Positions 28,019-35,597 of a stretch of 64,000 bases of DNA are shown here, piece after piece. The stretch is from an uncultured Winogradskyella sp. Its GTDB lineage: Bacteria; Bacteroidota; Bacteroidia; Flavobacteriales; Flavobacteriaceae. Both the position numbers and the translations under genes were made by a program. The number at the start of each line of letters is the position of its first letter. Within the stretch, counting starts at the first letter, position 1. The DNA is taken from NCBI RefSeq assembly GCF_947495255.1, contig NZ_CANLYI010000005.1:124001-188000 (forward strand), read 5' to 3'. The notes beneath the pieces were generated by a model. The model did no database searches. It worked only from the letters and a program-made list of their open reading frames with translations, and had not been told where the DNA came from.

Positions 28019-28101
28019 ATGTTTATTATTAAATATATAATTCCCTCATTTTGAGGGCTTGTCCTCTTTAGCAGATTTTGCTTTAGAGGGCTGCAAATTT
28101 A
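28019..28101 (-). promoter_or_regulatory. rplY promoter and structured leader
   Basis: On the minus strand TAAATTTG (28094-28101) is an exact TAnnTTTG -7 box, so transcription should begin near 28087. The leader then opens with a hairpin: CCUCU-AA-AGCA pairs with UGCU-AA-AGAGG around AAAUC, leaving a symmetrical AA/AA internal loop. A second hairpin, CCCUC/GAGGG, follows at about 28042-28056. Such stacked structure ahead of a 5S-binding protein gene could be an autoregulatory site; this is inference. Confidence 0.45.
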
Positions 28102-28200
28102 GACATATTATATGAAAATACTAGTGTTATAGGACTATTTTTTAGTAGGCCCTGTTTTCTTGGAGAGTTCTGACGCTTTTTTAGATTTTAAATTACTTAA

Positions 28201-28241
28201 AAATGCACAACAAAATTCTATAAGAATTTTGTTGTGCATTT
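28201..28241 (-). terminator. Strong terminator after prs
   Basis: A 19-bp perfect stem (28201-28219 with 28223-28241) has a 3-base ATA loop. The A-rich run at 28191-28203 is T-rich on the minus strand, the direction of prs. Confidence 0.88.
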
Positions 28242-28273
28242 GATTATTAGTTTGTTAACGGTAATTTTGTAGC

Positions 28274-29215
28274 TTACATTATAAATTTATTACTAATAGA
28301 TTCATTATGGTGAACATGATGCATTACTTCTGCAAATAAATTAGCACAACTTAAAACTCTTAGTTTTTTACTTTCACCTTTTAAAGGTATAGAGTCTGTT
28401 ACAATTAATTCTTCTAGTTTAGAGTTCTCTAATTTTTCGTAAGCACTACCAGATAAAATAGGATGTGTACAAATGGCTCTGACACTTAATGCGCCACGCT
28501 CCATCATTAAATCTGCCGCCTTAGTAAGTGTGCCAGCAGTATCTACCATGTCATCTACTAATACGACATTCTTACCGGTAACATCACCAATTAATTCCAT
28601 ATGAGAAATAACATTGGCTTTAGCACGTTGTTTGTAACAAATTACAACATCACTTTTTAATGCTTTAGAATATGCATAGGCGCGTTTAGATCCTCCCATA
28701 TCTGGGGAAGCTATAGTTAAGTTGTCTAAATTTAGACTTTTTAAATATGGTAAAAATATTGTTGAAGCGAATAAGTGATCAACTGGTTTTTCGAAAAATC
28801 CTTGAATTTGATCAGCGTGTAAATCCATTGTAATAATTCGAGTTGCTCCTGCTGCTTCTAACATTTTGGCAACTAATTTTGCCGCAATAGGCACTCTAGG
28901 TTTATCTTTTCTATCTTGTCTTGCCCAACCAAAATAAGGCATAACAGCAGTGATATGTCTTGCAGATGCACGCTTAGCAGCATCAATCATTAACAGCATT
29001 TCCATTAAGTTTTCTGGACCAGGATTTGTAGATCCAATAATAAAAATACGGGTACCTCTAATAGATTCCTCATAAGAAGGTTGAAATTCACCATCACTAT
29101 AAGTAGATGTAATTACGTTACCTAATTTTACTCCATATGCTGCAGCTATTTGTTCTGCGAGGTATCTACTTTGTGTACAAGTAAATATTTTGGCTTCTTT
29201 AGTTTCGTACATCAT
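28274..29215 (-). CDS. prs: Ribose-phosphate pyrophosphokinase
   Basis: This 313-residue enzyme makes PRPP from ribose-5-phosphate and ATP for nucleotide, His, Trp and NAD synthesis. Signatures seen: FSDGE-like YSDGEFQPSYEESIRG (N-terminal), GSTNPGPENLMEMLLMIDAAKRASARHITAVMPYFGWARQDRKDKPR (catalytic flexible region), DLHADQIQGFF, and the PRPP-binding loop VVLVDDMVDTAGTLTKAADLMMERGA. MM at the start leaves two possible Met codons. A TAAATTTG -7 box is at 29264-29271 on the minus strand. Gene order prs-rplY-pth-ribF is typical of flavobacteria. Confidence 0.98.
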   Translation of the reverse strand: MMYETKEAKIFTCTQSRYLAEQIAAAYGVKLGNVITSTYSDGEFQPSYEESIRGTRIFIIGSTNPGPENLMEMLLMIDAAKRASARHITAVMPYFGWARQDRKDKPRVPIAAKLVAKMLEAAGATRIITMDLHADQIQGFFEKPVDHLFASTIFLPYLKSLNLDNLTIASPDMGGSKRAYAYSKALKSDVVICYKQRAKANVISHMELIGDVTGKNVVLVDDMVDTAGTLTKAADLMMERGALSVRAICTHPILSGSAYEKLENSKLEELIVTDSIPLKGESKKLRVLSCANLFAEVMHHVHHNESISNKFIM

Positions 29216-29263
29216 TTGTTATCAGTTGTTTAGTTGAGGGTTTTGTGTGTTGCTAATTTCGTT

Positions 29264-29271
29264 CAAATTTA
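29264..29271 (-). promoter_or_regulatory. Predicted -7 box of prs
   Basis: CAAATTTA on the plus strand is TAAATTTG on the minus strand, an exact TAnnTTTG match, 48 bases upstream of the prs start. A TTTG lies 16 bases further upstream (29288-29291), a little closer than usual. Confidence 0.5.
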
Positions 29272-29421
29272 GAAAATTATTTTACTACAAAAAGTATAAA
29301 TCATACTAATTTTAATTGCTGAGCAGAATTAATTTTCTATTTTTGCATTCCGAAAATGCATTAACATCTTTTAATTATCGTTCAAAGATAAGATTGGGAT
29401 TAATAATTACCAATTTTAATT

Positions 29422-29506
29422 GCTCAAGTGGCGGAATTGGTAGACGCGCTGGATTCAAAATCCAGTGACTTCGGTCGTGTGGGTTCGATTCCCACCTTGA
29501 GTACCA
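29422..29506 (+). tRNA. tRNA-Leu (anticodon CAA)
   Basis: An 85-base cloverleaf with encoded CCA. The acceptor GCTCAAG pairs with CTTGAGT (first pair G-T), the D arm contains GGAATTGGTAGAC, the anticodon stem is CTGGA/TCCAG with loop TTCAAAA, giving anticodon CAA (Leu, UUG). The variable arm TGACTTCGGTCGT fits a class II tRNA, and the T arm is GTGGGTTCGATTCCCAC. It marks the border between housekeeping genes and the alginate locus. Confidence 0.96.
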
Positions 29507-29507
29507 G

Positions 29508-29540
29508 AGGCTTTAACAGAAATGTTAGAGCCTTTTTTTT
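29508..29540 (+). terminator. Terminator directly after tRNA-Leu
   Basis: AGGCTTTAACA (29508-29518), GAAA tetraloop, TGTTAGAGCCT (29523-29533, one G-T pair), then eight T. It starts two bases after the CCA end. Confidence 0.92.
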
Positions 29541-29675
29541 ATTGATTACTCAACAATTCTGTTGTCCCAATAATTCTAAAATATTTATTTAACAATTTGC
29601 AGCGCTCGCAAGGCGTATTTATTGGTTAATTTGTTTTATTTTTAAGCCTCTTAAATAAACTAAACAACATTTAAA

Positions 29676-31055
29676 ATGACTAAAAAAACATACTTAATCC
29701 TTATTGCGGCTGTGTCTGCATTAGGAGGATTGCTTTTTGGATATGACACCGGAGTAATTAATGGTGCACAATTCTTTTTAAGTAAATATTTTGAACTCGA
29801 TGCAGCTACTAAAGGTTGGGTTGTTGGTAGTGCACTTTTAGGTTGTTTTGTTGGTGCTATTGTTGCGGGACCACTTAGTATCAAAATTGGACGTAAATGG
29901 TCTCTCATTATATCAGCAATATTATTTTCGTTATCTGCTTGGGGATCTGGCTTGCCATCAATTTTTCCAGAAACAGTTAGTGTTCTTGTTATATTCAGGA
30001 TTATTGGAGGTTTAGGTATTGGTATTGCTTCTATGAATGCACCAATGTACATTGCTGAAATTGCACCTAGTAATATTAGAGGACGTATGGTAACCTATTA
30101 TCAGTTAGCTATCGTTGTAGGTTTCTTTGTGGTTTTCTTAGCAACTTATTTTATAGGTAACGGTTTAACTGAAGCCGAAAATATTGCTTTTGGTTGGAAA
30201 CGTATGTTTTGGTCAGAGTTAATTCCTAGTGGTTTATTCTTATTTCTAATGTTTTTTATTCCTAAAAGTCCGAGATGGCTTGCTCTAAAAGGTGAGGAAG
30301 GGAAAGCTTTAGAGATTTTAAACAAAATTCATAGCAAAGAGAATGCACTAATAGAAATTGAGGAAATTAAAAGCTCTTTAGATGCGGAAGGTAGTAGTAA
30401 AGTAAAAGTTAATTATTTTTCTAAAGCAATATTAGCAATTATTGTAATCGGTACAGGGCTTTCTGTATTGCAACAATTTACAGGTATTAATGCTGTACTT
30501 TATTATGGTGCAGATATTTTTGAAAAAGCTTTAGGTTTTGGTAAAGATGACGTTTTAAAGCAGCAGATTTTATTAGCCTTTGTGAACCTTGTATTTACGT
30601 TTATAGCAATGTATACAGTTGATAAATTTGGAAGAAAACCATTGTTATATATTGGGTCTATTGGTATGATTGTTGGCTTTTTATTATTAGCACTTTCATT
30701 ACAATTAGATGCTGTAGGTGTAATTTCATTAATAGGTGTTTTGGTATTTATTGCATCTTTTGCACTTTCAATGGGACCAGTGGTTTGGGTCTTATTATCA
30801 GAAATGTTTCCAAATAAAATAAGAAGTGTTGCTATGTCAGTAGCTGTTGCCGCACAATGGGCAGCAAACTATGTGGTGTCTCAATCGTTTCCTGTGGTTA
30901 TGGAAAGTGAAATGAACAACAACGCAACATGGAGTGGGTCTCTTCCTTATTATATTTTTATTGCCTTTATTTTACTAATCGTTGTCATTACTTATAAATT
31001 TATTCCTGAGACTAAAGGGAAATCATTAGAGGAAATTGAGTCTTTTTGGAAATAA
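29676..31055 (+). CDS. Sugar-porter MFS transporter (XylE/GalP type)
   Basis: This 459-residue protein has twelve membrane segments and sugar-porter signatures: GGLLFGYDTGVINGAQFF (TM1), GRKWSLI after TM2, the PxYIAEIAPSNIRGRM motif after TM4, PKSPRWLALKGEE after TM6, GLSVLQQFTGINAVLYYGADIF (TM7), DKFGRKPLL, and the C-terminal PETKGKSLEEIE. Family members are proton-sugar symporters for pentoses or hexoses in the inner membrane. It stands just ahead of the alginate lyase operon but has no tandem TTGGTNNACCAA operator upstream (only a half-like TTGGTTAATTTG near 29622), so whether it belongs to the same regulon is open. Confidence 0.9.
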   Translation: MTKKTYLILIAAVSALGGLLFGYDTGVINGAQFFLSKYFELDAATKGWVVGSALLGCFVGAIVAGPLSIKIGRKWSLIISAILFSLSAWGSGLPSIFPETVSVLVIFRIIGGLGIGIASMNAPMYIAEIAPSNIRGRMVTYYQLAIVVGFFVVFLATYFIGNGLTEAENIAFGWKRMFWSELIPSGLFLFLMFFIPKSPRWLALKGEEGKALEILNKIHSKENALIEIEEIKSSLDAEGSSKVKVNYFSKAILAIIVIGTGLSVLQQFTGINAVLYYGADIFEKALGFGKDDVLKQQILLAFVNLVFTFIAMYTVDKFGRKPLLYIGSIGMIVGFLLLALSLQLDAVGVISLIGVLVFIASFALSMGPVVWVLLSEMFPNKIRSVAMSVAVAAQWAANYVVSQSFPVVMESEMNNNATWSGSLPYYIFIAFILLIVVITYKFIPETKGKSLEEIESFWK

Positions 31056-31200
31056 AATAAATGCATATTAAGTTTTTGTTATTGGTTTTTGAATAGACAT
31101 AGACGTGAAGTTTTTGCTGTCAGTTTATTTTTGTTTGTACTATTAACTGTATTGTATACAGAATTAACTTAAATATTGCGTTAAGATTCAAAAATTATTA

Positions 31201-31230
31201 TATTTTTGGTTGACCAAACTGGTTAACCAA
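31201..31230 (+). promoter_or_regulatory. Operon A promoter with tandem TTGGTNNACCAA operators
   Basis: The -7 box TATTTTTG (31201-31208) runs into TTGGTTGACCAA (31206-31217) and CTGGTTAACCAA (31219-31230). The GGT of the two sites are 13 bases apart. A TTG at 31176-31178 is a possible -33. Repressor on the first site would cover the -7 box. The PL7 start codon is 18 bases downstream. Confidence 0.85.
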
Positions 31231-31247
31231 TTATAAATTTCCGTTTC

Positions 31248-32150
31248 ATGAAACGAATTTTAATATCACTTATTTGTGTAGGGATTTCTTTAGGATGCTC
31301 TAATCGCGATAATGAAGATGATATTGTTTTTGAAAACATAGAAAACCCTAATGACGATAATTTAGAAGTTTATGCTAATATAGATTTCTCTAATTGGAAA
31401 GTGACCTTGCCAGTTGATGAAAATAATAATGGTAGTCCTGATGAGTATCAACCATCAGAATTGATAAATGGTGCTTATAGAGCAAATACTTCTATTCAGC
31501 CTTATATGTATGATGATGTTGCAGATTCGTCAATAGAATTTTATACATTTCCAGATGTTTCAACTACAAATAGTTCTTATTCTAGAACAGAATTAAGAGA
31601 GTTAATAAATCCTGCTATTGCTAGAGAAAATTGGTCACTGGAAGAAGGAGGAACAATGACAGGACGATTAAAAATTGTCGATATCTCGGAAGATAATGTA
31701 AGTAGCAACAGACAATATCACAATACCATTGTGATGCAAATTCATGGTATTATTTCTTTAGAAGATATGGCAACTCACGGGTTTTCATCCAATAATGGAC
31801 CACCTCTAATAAAAATACGTTGGATTGATGGTTACATTTATTCTTACAAAAAATCACTTGTAGATGAAACTACAATTGGAGACGATTTATTAGAAACCTC
31901 AAGTGCCACTTGGGTTGATGCCTCAACAAATATGGGTTATGTTGGTTTTGATGAATTTGAATTTAGAATTACAGCATCAACCGGAAGATTAGAATTACAA
32001 TTAAACAGCGAAACACCTTTAGTTTACGAAGATGTAAGTATGAATAAATGGCCATTTGAAAATTATTTTAAAGCCGGAAATTATTTAGGCTCAACAGCAG
32101 AAGGCGCTTATTCTAAAGTAAAATATTATGAGCTTGAGGTCGTTCATTAA
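31248..32150 (+). CDS. PL7-family alginate lyase, surface lipoprotein
   Basis: This 300-residue protein has a lipoprotein signal (lipobox SLGC, Cys17) followed by the acidic SNRDNEDD, fitting a Bacteroidota surface-export signal. The PL7 jelly-roll (alginate lyase 2) spans about residues 44-300 with the three family motifs: SRTELRE at 112-118, QIH at 164-166 and YFKAGNY at 273-279. Those residues line the active cleft; QIH usually goes with guluronate-containing substrate preference. It would cut alginate at the cell surface by beta-elimination. It is first in operon A, 20 bases before the PL6 gene. Confidence 0.93.
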   Translation: MKRILISLICVGISLGCSNRDNEDDIVFENIENPNDDNLEVYANIDFSNWKVTLPVDENNNGSPDEYQPSELINGAYRANTSIQPYMYDDVADSSIEFYTFPDVSTTNSSYSRTELRELINPAIARENWSLEEGGTMTGRLKIVDISEDNVSSNRQYHNTIVMQIHGIISLEDMATHGFSSNNGPPLIKIRWIDGYIYSYKKSLVDETTIGDDLLETSSATWVDASTNMGYVGFDEFEFRITASTGRLELQLNSETPLVYEDVSMNKWPFENYFKAGNYLGSTAEGAYSKVKYYELEVVH

Positions 32151-32170
32151 ATAATTAAAAGAATAAATAA

Positions 32171-34510
32171 ATGAAGAAATATCTATTAGTTTTCGGTTTG
32201 TTATTATCGATTTTATCATGTGGAGAAAAAACTAATTCTAACACAAGTTCAAATCAATTAGTTTCTAACATCGACGAATTAGAAGAGGCAATTAAAAATG
32301 CTCAGCCTGGTGATGATATTGTATTAAAAAACGGTGTCTATAAAGACTTTGAAATTAAATTTAGAGGTAAAGGAACTGAAGATAAGCCTATAACTTTAAA
32401 GGCAGAAACGGCTGGTGAAGTTAGTATTGAAGGACAATCGTATTTAAAATTTGGAGGCGAATATCTCATTGCAGAAGGTTTGCATTTTAAAAATGGATAT
32501 TCACCATCTAGTGCAGTTGTAGATTTTAAAATAAGTCATAAAGATACCTTAGATGAGATAGCTAGTCATTGTAAATTAACCAATTCTGTTATCGAAGACT
32601 TTAACAAACCAAAACGTGATAAAAGCGATTTATGGGTTCAATTTTGGGGAAGACACAACGAGTTAAGTAACTGTTATATTGCAGGTAAAACAAATAGAGG
32701 TCCAACGGTAAGAGTAAGTATTGAAGGTGTTGAGAGTATTAATAATTACCACCAAATTGTAAATAACCATTTTGGTCCAAGACCTGTGAAAGGTGGCCCA
32801 AGTGGAGAAACCATTCAATTAGGAAATAGCTACACATCTATGTCTCCAAGTCATACAATGGTGGCAAACAATTTGTTTGAAGAATGTAATGGTGAAGTCG
32901 AAGTTATTTCAAGCAAAACAAATTTTAATGAGTTTAGAAACAATGTGTTTTATAAAAGTGAAGGTTCGCTTGTAACACGTCACGGAAATTATTCTATTAT
33001 AGATGGTAATTATTTTATTGGAGATGGCATTAACAAAAACGTTGGTGGAATCAGAATAATAAATACAGGACATTGGGTTACCAATAATTATTTCTATAAT
33101 CTAATAGGAACAAGTTTTAGAAGTCCTTTGGCTGTAATGAATGGAATTCCGAAATCACCATTAAACCGTTACAACCAAGTAACAGATGTTGTTGTTGCGT
33201 ACAATACTTATGTTAATTGTAGCTCACCTTGGCAATTTGGAGTAGGTACAAACATTACACAAGCAGATGTATTACCAAAATCTGAAATCCGTTCTGCAAG
33301 AGCAATAAGAACTACGGTAGCGAATAATGTTATTTACAATGAAAAAGGTTTAGAGCAAATTGTTGTAGAAAACGATAAAGCAGATGGTGTATTGTTTAAA
33401 AACAATGTTGTAGATAATAAAGGTTTAAAATTCCAGGATTTTGACGGCGGAATTATTTCGGCATCTTTAGAGTTGAAAAAGGTGTCTTATAATATATTTC
33501 TTCCAACAGGTATACCTAATGATGTGAAACCTTATTATGGGTTTGATTTTAATACTATTGAAAATGATTTATTTGGAAAAGCTAGAAAAGATAATAACAG
33601 TATTGGAGCGACTTTAGGTGTTGATGTTTCAAATCCAAATATCTTAGATAAATCTAAATATGGAACGTCTTGGTATTCTAACGTAGTTGCGTCGAAAGAA
33701 CCAACCATTCATGTTGTTAGTAAAACAGAAGAACTACAAACAAAAATAAACGAGGCCGTTAATGGAGATATTATAGCCATAGCAAAAGGCGCTTATAATA
33801 TAGGAAAACCTTTAGTGGTTAATAAAACTATTACAATTCAGTCACAAAGCGAAGAAAAAGCACACTTGGTTTATTCAGGCGCAGCAAATACACCACTATT
33901 TTCTTTAGAATCAAAAGGGAAGTTAACGATTAAAAATGTAGTTTTAAAAGGAAACAACAATACAAACTATGCTTTTGCTAGTTTAGATAAAAATATGTCT
34001 AACCATTTTGGGTTAATGGTTTCTAATGTTAAAATTAGTGATTTCAATTACGTGCTTAAAGTTTATAAAGAATCATTTTCAGAACGAATTACTTTTGAAA
34101 ATACGTCAATTTCAAACTGTGATAATGGTATAGAGTTATCGGAAGAAACTAATGATAAAGGCGATTACAATACTGAATATTTAACTATTAATAATTGTAA
34201 TTTTAATAATGTAAAAGCAAACGTGGTTGATTATTATAGAGGTGGTTATGATGAGTCTACAATTGGTGGAAACCTTTTAATTACAAATAGTGCGTTTACT
34301 AATTGTGGCGCAAATGAAAAAAATAGAAGGCTACTAAACCATAATGGAATTGTAAATGTGAATATTAATAACAATATATTTAAAGATAATAAGGTGCAAT
34401 TTGTTTCTATACTTTGGGGAGCAAAAAACAATGTAGAATCTGAAAACAACATAACAAATTCTGGCCAAATTAAAACAGAAGAAAACTTAGTGATGAAGTT
34501 GATGTATTAA
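32171..34510 (+). CDS. PL6-family alginate lyase, two-domain type
   Basis: This 779-residue lipoprotein (Cys17 after SILS) has two right-handed beta-helix domains. The N-terminal domain (about 30-440) is chondroitinase-B-like, with DELEEAIKNAQPGDDIVLKNGVY at its start and predicted catalytic Lys249 in VISSKT and Arg270 in LVTRHG. The second helix (about 510-779) begins with another EELQTKINEAVNGDIIAIAKGAY repeat. This layout and length match AlyGC-type PL6 exolytic or endolytic alginate lyases, many guluronate-preferring. It is the second gene of operon A and has a paralogue at 38911. Confidence 0.92.
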   Translation: MKKYLLVFGLLLSILSCGEKTNSNTSSNQLVSNIDELEEAIKNAQPGDDIVLKNGVYKDFEIKFRGKGTEDKPITLKAETAGEVSIEGQSYLKFGGEYLIAEGLHFKNGYSPSSAVVDFKISHKDTLDEIASHCKLTNSVIEDFNKPKRDKSDLWVQFWGRHNELSNCYIAGKTNRGPTVRVSIEGVESINNYHQIVNNHFGPRPVKGGPSGETIQLGNSYTSMSPSHTMVANNLFEECNGEVEVISSKTNFNEFRNNVFYKSEGSLVTRHGNYSIIDGNYFIGDGINKNVGGIRIINTGHWVTNNYFYNLIGTSFRSPLAVMNGIPKSPLNRYNQVTDVVVAYNTYVNCSSPWQFGVGTNITQADVLPKSEIRSARAIRTTVANNVIYNEKGLEQIVVENDKADGVLFKNNVVDNKGLKFQDFDGGIISASLELKKVSYNIFLPTGIPNDVKPYYGFDFNTIENDLFGKARKDNNSIGATLGVDVSNPNILDKSKYGTSWYSNVVASKEPTIHVVSKTEELQTKINEAVNGDIIAIAKGAYNIGKPLVVNKTITIQSQSEEKAHLVYSGAANTPLFSLESKGKLTIKNVVLKGNNNTNYAFASLDKNMSNHFGLMVSNVKISDFNYVLKVYKESFSERITFENTSISNCDNGIELSEETNDKGDYNTEYLTINNCNFNNVKANVVDYYRGGYDESTIGGNLLITNSAFTNCGANEKNRRLLNHNGIVNVNINNNIFKDNKVQFVSILWGAKNNVESENNITNSGQIKTEENLVMKLMY

Positions 34511-34540
34511 TTGCATTCTCATAAAAAAAATCAATTTAAC

Positions 34541-35584
34541 ATGAAAAAATCGATATTATCAATATTTACTCTTTTAGCAATTGTAGCCTGTAAAGACAAT
34601 ACAGAGACTACTTCTAAAGAAACTTCTGAAACAGAAAAGACTATTATTTATCCAAGTGATGTAATACCTTTTATGGACGAGTGGAAAATACTTTTGGGTG
34701 ATGGTACCTATAGTGATTCATTAGTAAATTACGCGAAAGATGATTTTTTCTATGTCGAAAATGATAATGATACCAATTGGGTCGTTTATAAAACACCAAA
34801 CTCAGGAGTCACTTCTCGTACATCAAGTAATACTAGAACCGAATTGGGTCAGAAAAATCATTGGATTCCTGAAGTGGGAGGAAAACTAACAGGTAGATTA
34901 AAGGTAAAACATGTATCTACGTCTGGTGATGCAAGAGTAGCGGCTTCGTATTCTGTTGTTGTTGGACAAATTCATAGTGATGAAGGTCATGAGAATGAAC
35001 CAATAAAGATATTTTACAAAAAATTTCCTGGCCATACTAAAGGTTCTGTGTTTTGGAACTATGAAATTAATACAGATGGCGACGATAACTCTAGCCGATG
35101 GGATTTTTCTACAGCGGTTTGGGGAAATGATATGTCAGTTGTAGGTGATAGTCCAAATACTTATCCAGAAGAACCAAAGGATGGTATTGCTTTAGGTGAA
35201 GAATTTAGTTACGAAATAAATGTATATAAAGGCATTATGTACCTTACTTTTAGAAGTGAAGGTCATGAAACTGTAAAATTCACAAAAAACTTATTGAAAT
35301 CAGACTTTGCAAGAAAAGAAGATATTCCTCAACAAATATGGTCATTATATGCTGCAATCGGACGCGATGGTGTTGAGCGCGATAGTGCTTATGCTGGCGA
35401 AATAAACTATTTTAAACAAGGTGCATATAACCAAACTAATGGTAAAAATCCAGAAGACAATATAGTGTGGTACACTGGTTCGGAAACATACAATGGAGAC
35501 ATTGCAAAACAATATGCAAACGGTTGTTATTCTGAGGTGTGGTTTAAAGAAGCTACTGTAGGAGAAGGAACAAATCCTAACTAA
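34541..35584 (+). CDS. PL7-family alginate lyase (divergent subfamily), lipoprotein
   Basis: I start at ATG 34541 (MKKSILSIFTLLAIVACKD, lipid Cys17), because the open frame upstream begins at a TTG directly after the PL6 stop and lacks a signal. The mature protein of about 330 residues carries PL7 motifs in a different context from the other two copies: NTRTEL at about 98-102, VVVGQIH at 139-145, and YFKQGAYNQ near the C-terminus. Insertions such as KIFYKKFPGHTKGSVFWNYE resemble the AlyA5-type branch of PL7, known for exolytic action; that assignment is inference. Third gene of operon A. Confidence 0.9.
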   Translation: MKKSILSIFTLLAIVACKDNTETTSKETSETEKTIIYPSDVIPFMDEWKILLGDGTYSDSLVNYAKDDFFYVENDNDTNWVVYKTPNSGVTSRTSSNTRTELGQKNHWIPEVGGKLTGRLKVKHVSTSGDARVAASYSVVVGQIHSDEGHENEPIKIFYKKFPGHTKGSVFWNYEINTDGDDNSSRWDFSTAVWGNDMSVVGDSPNTYPEEPKDGIALGEEFSYEINVYKGIMYLTFRSEGHETVKFTKNLLKSDFARKEDIPQQIWSLYAAIGRDGVERDSAYAGEINYFKQGAYNQTNGKNPEDNIVWYTGSETYNGDIAKQYANGCYSEVWFKEATVGEGTNPN

Positions 35585-35597
35585 AAACCTTAATACA

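Noticed and set aside
29660-30052. 130-codon minus-strand frame over the sugar-porter gene
   Set aside because: Antisense shadow of a conserved transporter, Pro/Ala-rich with no domain.
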